The notes: generated by a model from the letters alone, not told the origin. Shown: positions 35,164 to 43,970, counted from the stretch's first letter. The stretch is DNA of 64,000 bases from Romboutsia lituseburensis DSM 797 (GCF_900103615.1 NZ_FNGW01000002.1:1-64000); one strand, 5' to 3'. Translations and numbers: made by a program.

Positions 35164-36099
35164 TTAATTTATATTATATAATAAATGTTTGCTTATGAAT
35201 TGACAAATTTCTTCCATTGAATCATCTGCCTCTGGAAGTATTGATGATAATAAAGTGAAACAATGAAACATACGCTCCCACACATGAATACTTATATCTA
35301 CTCCATCTTCCTCTGCTTTTTTTGCTAGCCTTATAGAATCGTCTAGTAAAATCTCATCGGTTCCTACTTGAATCATTATAGGGCATATTCCTGTAAAATC
35401 AGCAAATATAGGTGAGATTATAGGGTCTTTTGGATCATGATTTCCTGTGTAATAATCAGTATATATTTCATTTGCTCCTATTGGTATACAAGGATCTATA
35501 TACTTTTTTGTTGTATTGGATTTTCCTGAGCAAGTCATATCTGCACAAGGTGATATTGCAACTATAGCTTTTGGGAGTCTAATTTTCATTTCTTTTAACA
35601 TTAATACTGTGCTTATTTCTAGACCTCCACCCGCTGACTCTCCTGCAAACATTATATTTTTAGGACAATATCCAATCTCCAATAGCCAACTATAAATGTC
35701 TATAGAGTCCATTATTGCCGCTGGGAATGGTTTTTCTGGTGCAAGGCTATAATTAAAAACCAAACATTTTACCTGACATCTTTTAGCAAAATTAGCTACT
35801 ATCGTTCTATGGTCTTCACTTGATCCTGCAATAAATCCTCCCCCATGAAAATACAATATAACTTTATTTTCATCACAGTTTTCTGGTATTATCCATTCAC
35901 TATAGAATTTATCAAACTCTGAAGTAGTCACTTTTACTCCTCTAGGTAATTTTGATATTTTCTCTGCAACTGTTTTTATATCATTTCTTAGCTTTTCTAT
36001 AGATGTAGATGAATCTATTACTTCTCTTTTTAATTTTCCTTTAAGAAGGTGCTTATTTGCTATTAATATTCTAACTAATTTACCTCTTAAACTCGTCAT
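35164..36099 (-). CDS. Alpha/beta hydrolase of the hormone-sensitive lipase family
   Basis: 311 residues. The oxyanion HGGGF motif (YFHGGGFIAGS) and the nucleophile in FAGESAGGGLE (G-E-S-A-G-G) mark the HSL/bacterial esterase IV family. The acid and His follow in VGTDEILLDDS and ERMFHCFTLL. Probably a cytoplasmic esterase of short acyl chains; the substrate is unknown. AAGGAGAT precedes the ATG. It lies upstream of the blaI promoter but ends before it, so it is a separate transcription unit unless read-through occurs. Confidence 0.9.
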   Translation of the reverse strand: MTSLRGKLVRILIANKHLLKGKLKREVIDSSTSIEKLRNDIKTVAEKISKLPRGVKVTTSEFDKFYSEWIIPENCDENKVILYFHGGGFIAGSSEDHRTIVANFAKRCQVKCLVFNYSLAPEKPFPAAIMDSIDIYSWLLEIGYCPKNIMFAGESAGGGLEISTVLMLKEMKIRLPKAIVAISPCADMTCSGKSNTTKKYIDPCIPIGANEIYTDYYTGNHDPKDPIISPIFADFTGICPIMIQVGTDEILLDDSIRLAKKAEEDGVDISIHVWERMFHCFTLLSSILPEADDSMEEICQFISKHLLYNIN

Positions 36100-36218
36100 A
36101 TTAATCTCCTTTTTCTAATCATATAATTTACTTATAATATTTATAATTTATATAATAGCTTTAATCTTTTTGTTTTTTCTATCACTTAATATATTGTTTA
36201 TTGTATCAAGTTATAAAC

Positions 36219-36258
36219 TAAAAATACTCATATACATTATGAATATAAGTATTTTTTA
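36219..36258. terminator. Orphan terminator-like hairpin in a divergent region
   Basis: AAAATACTCATAT pairs with ATATAAGTATTTT (36221-36254, one mismatch), flanked by A and T runs. It sits between two divergent gene starts, where no terminator is expected. Confidence 0.5.
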
Positions 36259-36369
36259 TCTATATAATATTTCTTAGTTGACTAATTATTTGTCTAATAC
36301 TACATTTATAAATAAATTTAATTTTGGACAAACTAAAGCAAAATTTAATAATTAAAGGAGTATATAACA

Positions 36370-37020
36370 ATGAAAAATTTTTTAAGAAGTTCATTAGCAT
36401 TATTATTTGTGCTAACCCTTATTTTAACTCCGATTAAAGGTCAAGCGTTAGAAAATTTCACGTCTAAAGACCTACAGTATAGTAAATCTTGTTGTGATTT
36501 AAGAATGCTACAAAGAAGGTTATGGATAGATCATGTTTCATGGACTAGAAATACGATTGTAAGCGATTTATCTTCACTTGAAGATAAGGGACTTGTGTTA
36601 GAAAGATTGCTTAAAAATCAAGATGATATAGGAAATTCAATTAAATCATATTACGGAGAAGAAGCTGGGAATAAACTTGCTTTATTGTTAAGAGATCATA
36701 TAAACCTTGCTGTTCAAGTAACTGATGCTGCTAAAAATGGAAATAAAGAAGATCTAAAAAAATACAATAAGTTATGGTATGAAAATGCAGATAGTATAGC
36801 TAAATTTTTAAGTTCTGCTAATCCTAACTACTCATATGATACTCTAAAAGACATGCTATATAATCATTTACAATTTGTTACTGATCAAGTTGTTGCTAGA
36901 TTAAATAAGGATTGGAATGCAGATATACAAGCATATGATAAAGGCGAAGATCATATGATTATGTTTGCTGATATTATTACTGATGGTATAATAAAACAAT
37001 TCCCTCAAAAATTCAAATAA
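36370..37020 (+). CDS. Secreted helical protein of unknown function
   Basis: 216 residues. A Sec signal peptide (residues 1-26, cleavage probably after GQA) leads a mostly helical mature domain. Two similar halves are visible: LQRRLWIDHVSWTRNTIVS...LLRDHINLAVQVTDAAKNG and YNKLWYENADSIAKFL...HLQFVTDQVVARLNKDW, an internal duplication suggesting a four-helix bundle. His residues are scattered without a hemerythrin pattern. Similar proteins in Bacillus are sometimes annotated as glycosyltransferases, which nothing here supports. AAAGGAG precedes the ATG. Confidence 0.7.
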   Translation: MKNFLRSSLALLFVLTLILTPIKGQALENFTSKDLQYSKSCCDLRMLQRRLWIDHVSWTRNTIVSDLSSLEDKGLVLERLLKNQDDIGNSIKSYYGEEAGNKLALLLRDHINLAVQVTDAAKNGNKEDLKKYNKLWYENADSIAKFLSSANPNYSYDTLKDMLYNHLQFVTDQVVARLNKDWNADIQAYDKGEDHMIMFADIITDGIIKQFPQKFK

Positions 37021-37021
37021 A

Positions 37022-37056
37022 AATGAACCGTATTACTTATTGTAATACGGTTCTTA
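37022..37056. terminator. Bidirectional terminator between convergent genes
   Basis: GAACCGTATTA (37025-37035) pairs with TAATACGGTTC (37043-37053), with flanking A/T runs. Confidence 0.85.
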
Positions 37057-37076
37057 TAATATTAATTAAATTAATT

Positions 37077-37463
37077 TTATACTAAAGGTGCTTGAATCTG
37101 AGTAGTAAACAAAAATTCATGAAAATGCCCATCAACAATAGTAGTTTCTCCAGCCACTAAATGAACGTGTTTATCAGTACCTGGTATTGGAATTGCAGGA
37201 CCTGTTATAACACATATTTGATGAAAATGGTCAAGAAAATCTGTATTTTCATTCTTAATTTTGTGAACATGATTTCTTCCACAATCAATTGGTATAACTT
37301 CACCTGTAACACCTGCAACACGATGGTTATGTCTATCATCGCATTCTTCAGCCAATTTAACACTTTCTGAAAATTCATGAACATGCGTCATCATTTTTTC
37401 ATCATTACAGTCCATAGTTTTGTTACAATCATATTTTGCGCACTTGTAATTTTGATTTCTCAT
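37077..37463 (-). CDS. ymaF: YmaF family histidine-rich protein
   Basis: 128 residues. A repeated unit with H-x-H (THVHEFSESVK, RNHVHKIKNENT, KHVHLVAGETT) alternates with GHFHEF-type segments, four to five times. An N-terminal Cys-rich part (KCAKYDCNKTMDC) precedes it. The repeats match YmaF of Bacillus, a protein of unknown function. His and Cys content suggests metal binding, but this is inference. A weak hairpin, AGGAG/CTCCT at 37490-37513, lies in its leader. Confidence 0.85.
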   Translation of the reverse strand: MRNQNYKCAKYDCNKTMDCNDEKMMTHVHEFSESVKLAEECDDRHNHRVAGVTGEVIPIDCGRNHVHKIKNENTDFLDHFHQICVITGPAIPIPGTDKHVHLVAGETTIVDGHFHEFLFTTQIQAPLV

Positions 37464-37642
37464 AACAACCCTCTTTTATATATTATATTAGGAGCTCTAT
37501 TAAAAGAACTCCTTGATATATGCTATGCATATAATATAAATTCAGTGTTATATTTTGTCTTATTTTTATCTTTCCTGTCAAAATTACACAACTTACTTAA
37601 ACTAATTTATACTTATTTATAATATATAATTTTTGTTTTATA

Positions 37643-38947
37643 TTATCTTCTTTTATATATATTTTTATTTCTTCTCTTATATCTTTTATTTCTATTAATA
37701 AATTTAATACTATAAGCTATTACTCCCAATGATAAAATAGTTCCTACAATAGTAGTAGCATAAACGCCTATATTATCTTTGATTAAATCAAACACTGATA
37801 AATCTATCTTTCCAGGTATTTTTGATTTATAATTTGGCAATGAAAATGTTAAGTCTACTTTTTTATTTGCTAACTTCCATGCACTCTTATCTTTATTATC
37901 GTATTCTACTTGTGCATTTTTATCGTTAATATCATTTTTATAATACATTATATCGTTTGACGCTACAATAGGAGCTTCTATACTCTTTTTAGGTCCAAAA
38001 AATCCAAATGTTTTGTATTCTAAGTCTACTGTACCAACCTTTTCTCCTGCTTTTTTGAATACTTGTTTTTTAGCATCATAACCGTAATCTGCAATCTTTT
38101 TTGTATCATTAAATACATTTGTATCATCTGCCCCATACTCAGACTTAAGAGCTACAGTAACTAATTTTCTACCATCTCTTTCAAAGAATCCTACAAAGCA
38201 ACGCCCTGCTTGAATTTCATTTCCTGTCTTTCCACCAATATTACCGTCTTGACCAAGAATTTTATTCCTTGTTTCAATAAGAACAGGTGATCCTGATAAA
38301 TTAACTGATGTTTTTTTATATTTTTCTGAAATTATATCTCTTATCCATTCATTCTTATAAGCTTCACTTGCAATTATTGCTATATCATATGCACTTGATA
38401 AGTTAACTTCTGTACTTTGTGGATTTAAAGCATCTTTTTCTAATCCACAAGGATTTACTACATGTGTATTTTCTAATCCAAGAGATTTAGCTTTATCATT
38501 CATCATTTTTACAAAATCCTTAGTATTTCCAGCTACAGAGTCTGCCATCAGGTATGCAGCATCATTAGCAGAAAAAATCATAACCGCTTTCATAAGATCA
38601 TTACTTGAAATTTTATCACCCACATTAATTTTTTTAAAGTTATTTAATGCTGTTTGAGTAGTTTTAAGTGAATCTTCAGTAAATGAAATATCTTCTGATT
38701 TTGAAGTATTTTCAGCAAAAATTAATGATGTTAACAATTTAATTGTACTAGCTACAGGTCTCTGTTTATCAGCATTTTTTGATGCAATAACTTCACCAGT
38801 ATCCATATCCATAACTATTGCTGATTCTGCAATTATTCCTTGAATTTGCCCTATATTATTTTGTGCATTTGCTACACTAGTAACAGATGTTGATATCGTT
38901 ATCAGAAGTGTAAGAATTAACGCCTTAAAAAACTTCATTTTTTTCAT
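37643..38947 (-). CDS. dacF: D-alanyl-D-alanine carboxypeptidase (DacF/PBP5 type)
   Basis: 434 residues. A signal peptide (about 1-30) is followed by the S11 peptidase triad: STIK (S67, K70), SAN (126-128) and KTG (240-242). A C-terminal membrane helix (about 385-410) and a basic tail (NRNKRYKRRNK) anchor it. It trims the terminal D-Ala of peptidoglycan stems. The ATG at 38947 is preferred over 38959, which overlaps the GAGG site. The single gene is preceded by a strong palindrome that covers its promoter. Confidence 0.93.
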   Translation of the reverse strand: MKKMKFFKALILTLLITISTSVTSVANAQNNIGQIQGIIAESAIVMDMDTGEVIASKNADKQRPVASTIKLLTSLIFAENTSKSEDISFTEDSLKTTQTALNNFKKINVGDKISSNDLMKAVMIFSANDAAYLMADSVAGNTKDFVKMMNDKAKSLGLENTHVVNPCGLEKDALNPQSTEVNLSSAYDIAIIASEAYKNEWIRDIISEKYKKTSVNLSGSPVLIETRNKILGQDGNIGGKTGNEIQAGRCFVGFFERDGRKLVTVALKSEYGADDTNVFNDTKKIADYGYDAKKQVFKKAGEKVGTVDLEYKTFGFFGPKKSIEAPIVASNDIMYYKNDINDKNAQVEYDNKDKSAWKLANKKVDLTFSLPNYKSKIPGKIDLSVFDLIKDNIGVYATTIVGTILSLGVIAYSIKFINRNKRYKRRNKNIYKRR

Positions 38948-38975
38948 TTTGAACCTCATTTCTATCGTATATTCT

Positions 38976-39016
38976 TTTAAAGTATATCATACTAAATATT
39001 GTTCAACAATATTTAG
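38976..39016 (-). promoter_or_regulatory. Promoter and palindromic operator of dacF
   Basis: A perfect 25-bp palindrome, CTAAATATTGTT (38992-39003), C, AACAATATTTAG (39005-39016). On the minus strand TTGTTG within it and TATACT 17 bp later make a plausible -35/-10 pair, so a bound protein would block RNA polymerase. The regulator is not evident. Confidence 0.6.
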
Positions 39017-39063
39017 CTTATTTTGTCGTCAAGATTTATGATTATTATCATTTGGGGTCAATA

Positions 39064-39103
39064 TTAAAAGAGGTATTGATTATTAAATCAATACCTCTTT
39101 ATA
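39064..39103 (-). terminator. Terminator of the S41 peptidase gene
   Basis: AAAGAGGTATTGAT (39067-39080) pairs with ATCAATACCTCTTT (39087-39100). On the minus strand it is followed by a T-rich run. Confidence 0.85.
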
Positions 39104-39114
39104 ATAAATAGTTT

Positions 39115-40311
39115 TTATACTATATTTTCAATATCTAATACTTTTTTGATACAATTATCATCTTTAAAATCTGAAGTTCTTTTACAATCTTCTATCTTAA
39201 AATCAGGAATAGTTTTGAATTCTTCATCACATATTCCATCTTTATTTAAATACATACAACTTGACATCCTAACTATTAATCCACTATTTTTCAAATTAAA
39301 CAACACAGGATCTATAACGCCTCCATCTCCTCCTGTAGTTTGTCCTATTAATGTTGCGAATTTAGTTTCCTTACAAAATATAGCAAATGCCTCTGAGGAA
39401 GAGTATACCTTTTCATCTACAATTAAATAAATATTACCTTTAAACTTTAAATTAGGATTTGACTTTAGATCATACAGTGTATTTTCAAAATCACTAAATT
39501 TTTCTAAAGTTTCCTGTGGTGCATTATTCTTTACGTTAATAGGCAGCTTTTTTATAGGTTGTAGCTTTATATTTTTTGCATCAGTATATTTTTTAATTAT
39601 TTCACTATCATTTCTATAAATTCTATATCCATTTACTCTAATATCATCTTTTATGAGCTTTGACGCTATTCCTTGCCAATATCTATCGCTTCCTCCTAAA
39701 TTTTCTCTTATATCAATAATTAAAGCTTTATGATTTCCTAAAGTATTAATATAATCTCCAATCATATCTAAGTCTTTTTCTATAGATCCATTCTTCGATG
39801 CCATCGATGGCAAATATATGTATCCTACCTTGTCTTTAATTGCATCTTTTAAAATCAACTCTTTTTTTGAAAAAGTTTCCTTTGATATTTCTATTTTAGG
39901 CTTTATAGAATTATATCTATCTACTACTTTATTATTGTTAAGAAAATCATATAAATTATTATTTGAATATGCCCTTTTAAAAAGTTCATACCTCTTTTTA
40001 TTGTCTATTATTTCAGTATGTCTATTATTCAAATCTGATAATATAGATGACATTGCTTCTATAAATTCTTGATCACTTTTAGTATTTTCAATTCTCTTTA
40101 TATATTTATCCTTATTTTCTAGCCACCCTATATTATTACGTCTATTATTTACATCAAGATAAGGATATCCATTTTTTATAGTATTATACATATAATTAAA
40201 ATCTTCTACTTTTTCTGTATTAGATAGCTGATTAGTATTAGAATAGGTATAACGTCCTAATGCTATTGTAAATATAAATATAATCACTAAAAATATTGCT
40301 TTCTTTTTCAT
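39115..40311 (-). CDS. S41 family peptidase (tail-specific protease-like)
   Basis: 398 residues. An N-terminal membrane segment or signal (residues 5-25) is followed by a helical region and the S41 catalytic domain. KVGYIYLPSM, LIIDIRENLGGSD and the nucleophile region VYSSSEAFAIFCK (Ser) are present; the GGDGGVIDP loop follows. No PDZ domain is visible, so it belongs to the TSP/IRBP-like group without PDZ. Probably extracellular. The ATG at 40311 is chosen over GTG 40320, since AAGGA lies upstream. Substrate unknown. Confidence 0.88.
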   Translation of the reverse strand: MKKKAIFLVIIFIFTIALGRYTYSNTNQLSNTEKVEDFNYMYNTIKNGYPYLDVNNRRNNIGWLENKDKYIKRIENTKSDQEFIEAMSSILSDLNNRHTEIIDNKKRYELFKRAYSNNNLYDFLNNNKVVDRYNSIKPKIEISKETFSKKELILKDAIKDKVGYIYLPSMASKNGSIEKDLDMIGDYINTLGNHKALIIDIRENLGGSDRYWQGIASKLIKDDIRVNGYRIYRNDSEIIKKYTDAKNIKLQPIKKLPINVKNNAPQETLEKFSDFENTLYDLKSNPNLKFKGNIYLIVDEKVYSSSEAFAIFCKETKFATLIGQTTGGDGGVIDPVLFNLKNSGLIVRMSSCMYLNKDGICDEEFKTIPDFKIEDCKRTSDFKDDNCIKKVLDIENIV

Positions 40312-40493
40312 CCGCTTCACGTCCTTATTATTCCAATAATCTTAAACATTTTAACACTACTTTACAATAAAATCTAGATTAACTAAATTCTGTATGTGTT
40401 TAACGTTGCACATATATTTTATGATATAAATGAAATAATACTCAGATATTTAGAAAAAAAGCTATTTTTATATTTTGTCAATCATCATACAAA

Positions 40494-40533
40494 TAAAAAA
40501 GACTATATTAATAAATATAATCTCTTTTTATTT
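40494..40533 (-). terminator. Probable terminator
   Basis: Imperfect hairpin AAAAAGACTATATT / AATATAATCTCTTTTT just past the stop of the 109-residue gene on the minus strand. Confidence 0.6.
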
Positions 40534-40570
40534 TAACTACTTTTTAAATTTTTTATAAAAATACTCTTTT

Positions 40571-40900
40571 TTAATATGGGTATGGATAAGGTGGAGCTAT
40601 ATACGGATACGCTAACAGTGATAATCCAATCAAACTCACAAGAGGTATCGGTCTTCTTCTATACATTCTATATCTGCTAGGAAATCCATGCTGTCTTTTA
40701 TTTTTTTGTTTTTCACAATTGTTATCTACTATATCTTCTCCAACTAATACAATAACATTATCTCCATCCATATCTTCAATAATCCCATCAAGCATACTAC
40801 CATCTTTCATTTTCAAAATAACATGATAGTTCATTAATTCTTCACATTTGTTATAAAGTTTATTTATTTCATTATTGCACATATCTCTATATGAATTCAA
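40571..40900 (-). CDS. Hypothetical protein with Sm-like N-terminus and Pro-Tyr-rich tail
   Basis: 109 residues. The central segment YHVILKMKDGSMLDGIIEDMD and NVIVLVGEDI has the look of an Sm/YlxS-type beta barrel. It is followed by a basic stretch (RYRMYRRRP), a hydrophobic segment (VSLIGLSLLAYPYIA) and a tail PPYPYPY. Such tails are common in clostridial spore-associated or surface proteins, but this is inference. Starts are TTG: 40909 touches the GAGGGGG site, while 40900 has normal spacing. Confidence 0.65.
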   Translation of the reverse strand: MNSYRDMCNNEINKLYNKCEELMNYHVILKMKDGSMLDGIIEDMDGDNVIVLVGEDIVDNNCEKQKNKRQHGFPSRYRMYRRRPIPLVSLIGLSLLAYPYIAPPYPYPY

Positions 40901-41041
40901 TTTTATCAACCCCCTCTATACCATGATATTAACTTTCATGAATAGTGGAACACCTTATGAACATAAATAAACATCAAAATTTCTACAAAACCTGAGTATA
41001 TAGTCTTTTCATACATTTGTTATATATATTCACCCATATAT

Positions 41042-41065
41042 ATTAAAACCGTTTTCGGTTTATAT
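41042..41065 (-). terminator. Terminator of the GyrI-like gene
   Basis: AAACCG / CGGTTT hairpin with a TTTT loop (41047-41062), AT-rich on the far side. Confidence 0.6.
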
Positions 41066-41069
41066 ATAC

Positions 41070-41531
41070 TTACTTTATAGATATATAAATATGAATTTCT
41101 TGTTTTTGCATATCTTGAGTATTATTTTGATATTCTTCAAAGTCACAAGAATATTTTCTATTTAAATCCATTTGCCATAACTTCAACCAAAATTCTCCTA
41201 CAGACTCTTTAATATCTCCATTTATTATAAACTTAGCATATCTTCCTCCTTGTATTGTTCTACTTACTAATGGTAATTTAAATTGTATGTTTTTGTCCAC
41301 TTCACAACCACAGATAAAGTTAAACGGTTGAGTAAAATCCCCCTGATAGTCTGTATATAATCCTATAGATTTATTGTTCTTTCTATTCTCTATCTTTTTC
41401 CAGTGTTCTTTGCCTAAAAACTCTTCCCATAGCATGCCAATGTCTCTTATTGACTTATTATTACTGTTAGTAGTTTCCTTTATTAAACCTACTACCTGCT
41501 TTTCATTTAAATTAACTATTTCATAATTCAT
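41070..41531 (-). CDS. GyrI-like small-molecule-binding domain protein
   Basis: 153 residues: a single effector-binding domain of the GyrI/AraC-C type (NLNEKQVVGLIKETTN at the start, GLYTDYQGDFTQPFNFICGCEV in the middle, GGRYAKFIINGD and the WLKLWQMDLNRKYSCDFEEY end). No DNA-binding domain is fused. Proteins like this often pair with a separate regulator; here the WYL regulator gene lies directly upstream on the same strand, with a palindrome between them. ATG 41531 follows AAGGAGAA; the TTG two codons earlier lies inside the site. Confidence 0.85.
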   Translation of the reverse strand: MNYEIVNLNEKQVVGLIKETTNSNNKSIRDIGMLWEEFLGKEHWKKIENRKNNKSIGLYTDYQGDFTQPFNFICGCEVDKNIQFKLPLVSRTIQGGRYAKFIINGDIKESVGEFWLKLWQMDLNRKYSCDFEEYQNNTQDMQKQEIHIYISIK

Positions 41532-41575
41532 AAACAATTCTCCTTATCTACTTTTTCTTAAAGTATAACTCAGAT

Positions 41576-41599
41576 AATATGACATAAGTATGTCATATT
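41576..41599. promoter_or_regulatory. Perfect 24-bp palindromic operator
   Basis: AATATGACATA (41576-41586), AG, TATGTCATATT (41589-41599). It lies between the WYL regulator gene and the GyrI-like gene, upstream of a TATACT element on the minus strand (about 41567-41562). There is no T run, so it is not a terminator. The adjacent WYL regulator is the obvious candidate to bind it. Confidence 0.7.
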
Positions 41600-41636
41600 T
41601 TTAAATATTGTTTAATATATTTATAGTTTTTTTAGC

Positions 41637-42554
41637 CTATAATTTTAATTCATACAGTTTTATAGTTTCTTTCATTTTATTTAAAATAATATCTCTTATA
41701 TATTTAGGTTCTATAACTTCTACACTATTCCCAAATGAAAGAATGTATCCATACAACCATTCATTTTCTGGAAATTTTATACTCACATCATATGTACCAT
41801 CTTTATTATCAATTACTTTATCTTGATCAAAATCATCAAAGATTCTATACAAAACATCTTTTCTAAGCTTTAATTTTAAATTAACCATATTTTCTATCAT
41901 TTGTTTTGATGGGATCGTGTTTATATCTTTGATATTTCTTCTAATAAAATTTTCATTCTTTATAACTAAATTCTTTATTCTAGTTATTCTAAAAATCCTT
42001 GCTTCTTTCTTTAATCTACAAAATCCATGTAAATACCAGGTTTGACCCTTATACATAAGCTTCATCGGTTCAATAATTCTTGCTGAATAATTTCCATAAC
42101 TGTTTATATAACTAAACTCAATCGCTTTATTATTTAATATTGCCATTTTTATTTGATTAAACTTGTCATTTTCATTAAAATCACTTCCCCATCTAGAAAA
42201 ATCTATATCTATCCAATTTGAAAGTTCCTCTTTATTTAACATAAATCCTATTTTATTTATAACTGAATTGATTTCAGGATAGTTTGTTGCTTCTAACATT
42301 TTTAAAGCTACTATTAAACTTTGTTTATCTTTAGCCGATAATATGGCTTTATTTACTGAGTATTCTTCTAATAATGATATTCCACCATTTTTGCCTTTAG
42401 TCATATATACAGGTATATTTGACAATGATAGTTCCTCAATATCTCTATAGATAGTTCTTGTCGATACACTAAATTTATCAGCTAACTCTTTAGCCGTTAC
42501 AGTATCTTTATTTAAAAGTGTTACTATTATCTCAGTTAATCTATTTATCTTCAT
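41637..42554 (-). CDS. YafY-type transcriptional regulator (HTH_11 + WYL)
   Basis: 305 residues. The N-terminal HTH_11 domain (ELADKFSVSTRTIYRDIEELS) is followed by a WYL domain (AIEFSYINSYGNYSARIIEPMKLMYKGQTWYLHGFC) and a C-terminal WCX domain (EWLYGYILSFGNSVEVIEP). WYL domains bind ligands, including nucleic acids or small molecules. It probably controls itself and the GyrI-like gene through the palindrome at 41576. No strong ribosome binding site is seen; AGGGG lies 13 bp before the ATG. Confidence 0.93.
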   Translation of the reverse strand: MKINRLTEIIVTLLNKDTVTAKELADKFSVSTRTIYRDIEELSLSNIPVYMTKGKNGGISLLEEYSVNKAILSAKDKQSLIVALKMLEATNYPEINSVINKIGFMLNKEELSNWIDIDFSRWGSDFNENDKFNQIKMAILNNKAIEFSYINSYGNYSARIIEPMKLMYKGQTWYLHGFCRLKKEARIFRITRIKNLVIKNENFIRRNIKDINTIPSKQMIENMVNLKLKLRKDVLYRIFDDFDQDKVIDNKDGTYDVSIKFPENEWLYGYILSFGNSVEVIEPKYIRDIILNKMKETIKLYELKL

Positions 42555-42663
42555 AATTATTCATAAACCCCTATATTTTATATAAACTAAATCTTAATCT
42601 AAATTATACTATTAATATTTAATTGACTCCAAGTACTAATCTATTATTTATTTGAATTAAAAA

Positions 42664-42697
42664 CAAAAGTACTAGTCATTAAATGATTAGTACTTTA
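42664..42697 (-). terminator. Terminator hairpin, twin of the one at 43291
   Basis: AAAGTACTAGTCATT / AATGATTAGTACTTT stem (42667-42696) right after the stop of the 160-residue gene. Nearly the same hairpin precedes that gene. Confidence 0.75.
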
Positions 42698-42704
42698 TAA
42701 TTTG

Positions 42705-43187
42705 CTATACTGAACATAATTTATTATATAATTTTAAATCTTCTGATTTAGAAAATTTATATCTAAAATTTCTAACTAAACTTTCTCTTTTGCTTATAAA
42801 AATTGTAATTGAACTATCCCAAGCAACAATCTCTAATTCTGCTAAAGGATGTTGTATTGATAACTCTTTTTCCCAAAAGCCGCTATACTCCTGTGCATAA
42901 GGTAAGTTAAATTTCATTACATCTTCAAATTCAACATCTTTTTTAAATCCTGAAAAAACTCCCCATATAATTTGAAAATTTTCATTTTTAATCATAGATG
43001 TTAAATCTTCACCTTTAATCCAATAATATTTTTGATTCATTCTTAAATCATACTCTGGATTTTCAGGATAACACGTACAATCCGTTATAAGCCAATTGTA
43101 TTCATTTTGTTTATTGTTAATTGATCTAAATATCCTGTTTAAATCTGTATAAAATTCTTCACCTTTATATAAAATTGCTCCTTCCAA
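42705..43187 (-). CDS. Hypothetical protein, 160 residues
   Basis: Not recognised. Cytoplasmic, mixed alpha/beta, rich in aromatic residues (QNEYNWLITDCTCYPENPEY, MNQKYYWIKGEDL, QIIWGVFSG). An open frame extends upstream to 43250, but AGAAGGAG lies directly before the TTG at 43187, so translation should start there (MEGAILYKGEEF). Flanked by two near-identical terminator hairpins. No homologous neighbour is visible. The size and two-part layout might suit an immunity-type protein, but I have no real evidence. Confidence 0.65.
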   Translation of the reverse strand: MEGAILYKGEEFYTDLNRIFRSINNKQNEYNWLITDCTCYPENPEYDLRMNQKYYWIKGEDLTSMIKNENFQIIWGVFSGFKKDVEFEDVMKFNLPYAQEYSGFWEKELSIQHPLAELEIVAWDSSITIFISKRESLVRNFRYKFSKSEDLKLYNKLCSV

Positions 43188-43290
43188 TGATAATTCTCCT
43201 TCTCTACGCTTATAATTTATGTAAATAATTTTATATAATACACTATACAAATATATTTAACAATAGTTTAATGACAACTTTTAAACAAAA

Positions 43291-43327
43291 TAAAAAGTAC
43301 TAATCATTAAATGATCAGTACTTTTTA
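43291..43327 (-). terminator. Terminator of the YvlD-like gene, twin of the one at 42664
   Basis: AAAAAGTACTAATCATT / AATGATCAGTACTTTTT (43292-43326), T run on the minus strand. Confidence 0.8.
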
Positions 43328-43380
43328 TTTTTAAATTTATTTCATATTTATATAATATCATATAATATTTCAATTTTAAG

Positions 43381-43749
43381 TTACATAGCTCTAACAGGGA
43401 ATATTGCATCTAAAATTCCAATAACTACTGCTGCTAATATTGCACCTATAATAGATACGCCCATATTAGGAACTAAAAATTGTGCAAAATATATTATTAT
43501 TGCTGCAACTACAAATCCTTTTATACCTTTTCCAAAAGGAGATGCATCAACTCCCATAACTAACTCTATCAAGTAATCTAATCCTGATATTACAACAGCT
43601 GCTAGTAAAAATGACCATGTTCCATAGATTGTAAAACCTGGAGTAAAAAATGATGTTATCATTAAAATAACAGCTACTAATAAAAATCTTCCTATCCATC
43701 TTAAAAAGCTACTACCATTTTCTCCCTTGTTGTCATTATTGTATGCCAT
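43381..43749 (-). CDS. Small 4-TM membrane protein (phage_holin_4_2 / YvlD-like)
   Basis: 122 residues. Four hydrophobic helices (about 18-38, 44-62, 75-93, 97-116) separated by short loops; FTIYGTWSFLLAAVVISGLDYLI matches the YvlD/phage holin 4_2 family. The chromosomal setting with no phage genes argues against a real holin. YvlD-like proteins are linked to envelope stress in Bacillus. GTG 43758 is possible, but AAAGGAG is better spaced for ATG 43749. Confidence 0.82.
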   Translation of the reverse strand: MAYNNDNKGENGSSFLRWIGRFLLVAVILMITSFFTPGFTIYGTWSFLLAAVVISGLDYLIELVMGVDASPFGKGIKGFVVAAIIIYFAQFLVPNMGVSIIGAILAAVVIGILDAIFPVRAM

Positions 43750-43970
43750 AGAATTCACTCCTTTAATAGATTAATATTTTATATGTTTTAGCAAAATCAT
43801 TGAACTTGTTGTTTAACTGCTTTTAATTATATTTACCACTATATTAAATAATATTCCCTATAACATTATAAAAATTTTAATTTTAATTTTTTGTGTGAAT
43901 TTCCCATTAGCTATATTGATTAAAATATATTAAGCATGAAATAATTCAATTGCTATAAAATAAATACTCA

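Noticed and set aside
36370-37020. Glycosyltransferase
   Set aside because: Some databases may use this label for relatives, but the mature protein is a helical duplication with a signal peptide and shows no GT motifs.
37643-38947. Beta-lactamase
   Set aside because: The SxxK, SAN and KTG order with a C-terminal membrane anchor is that of a D,D-carboxypeptidase (S11).
43381-43749. Prophage holin
   Set aside because: No endolysin or other phage gene is nearby; the family also includes chromosomal YvlD-like membrane proteins.
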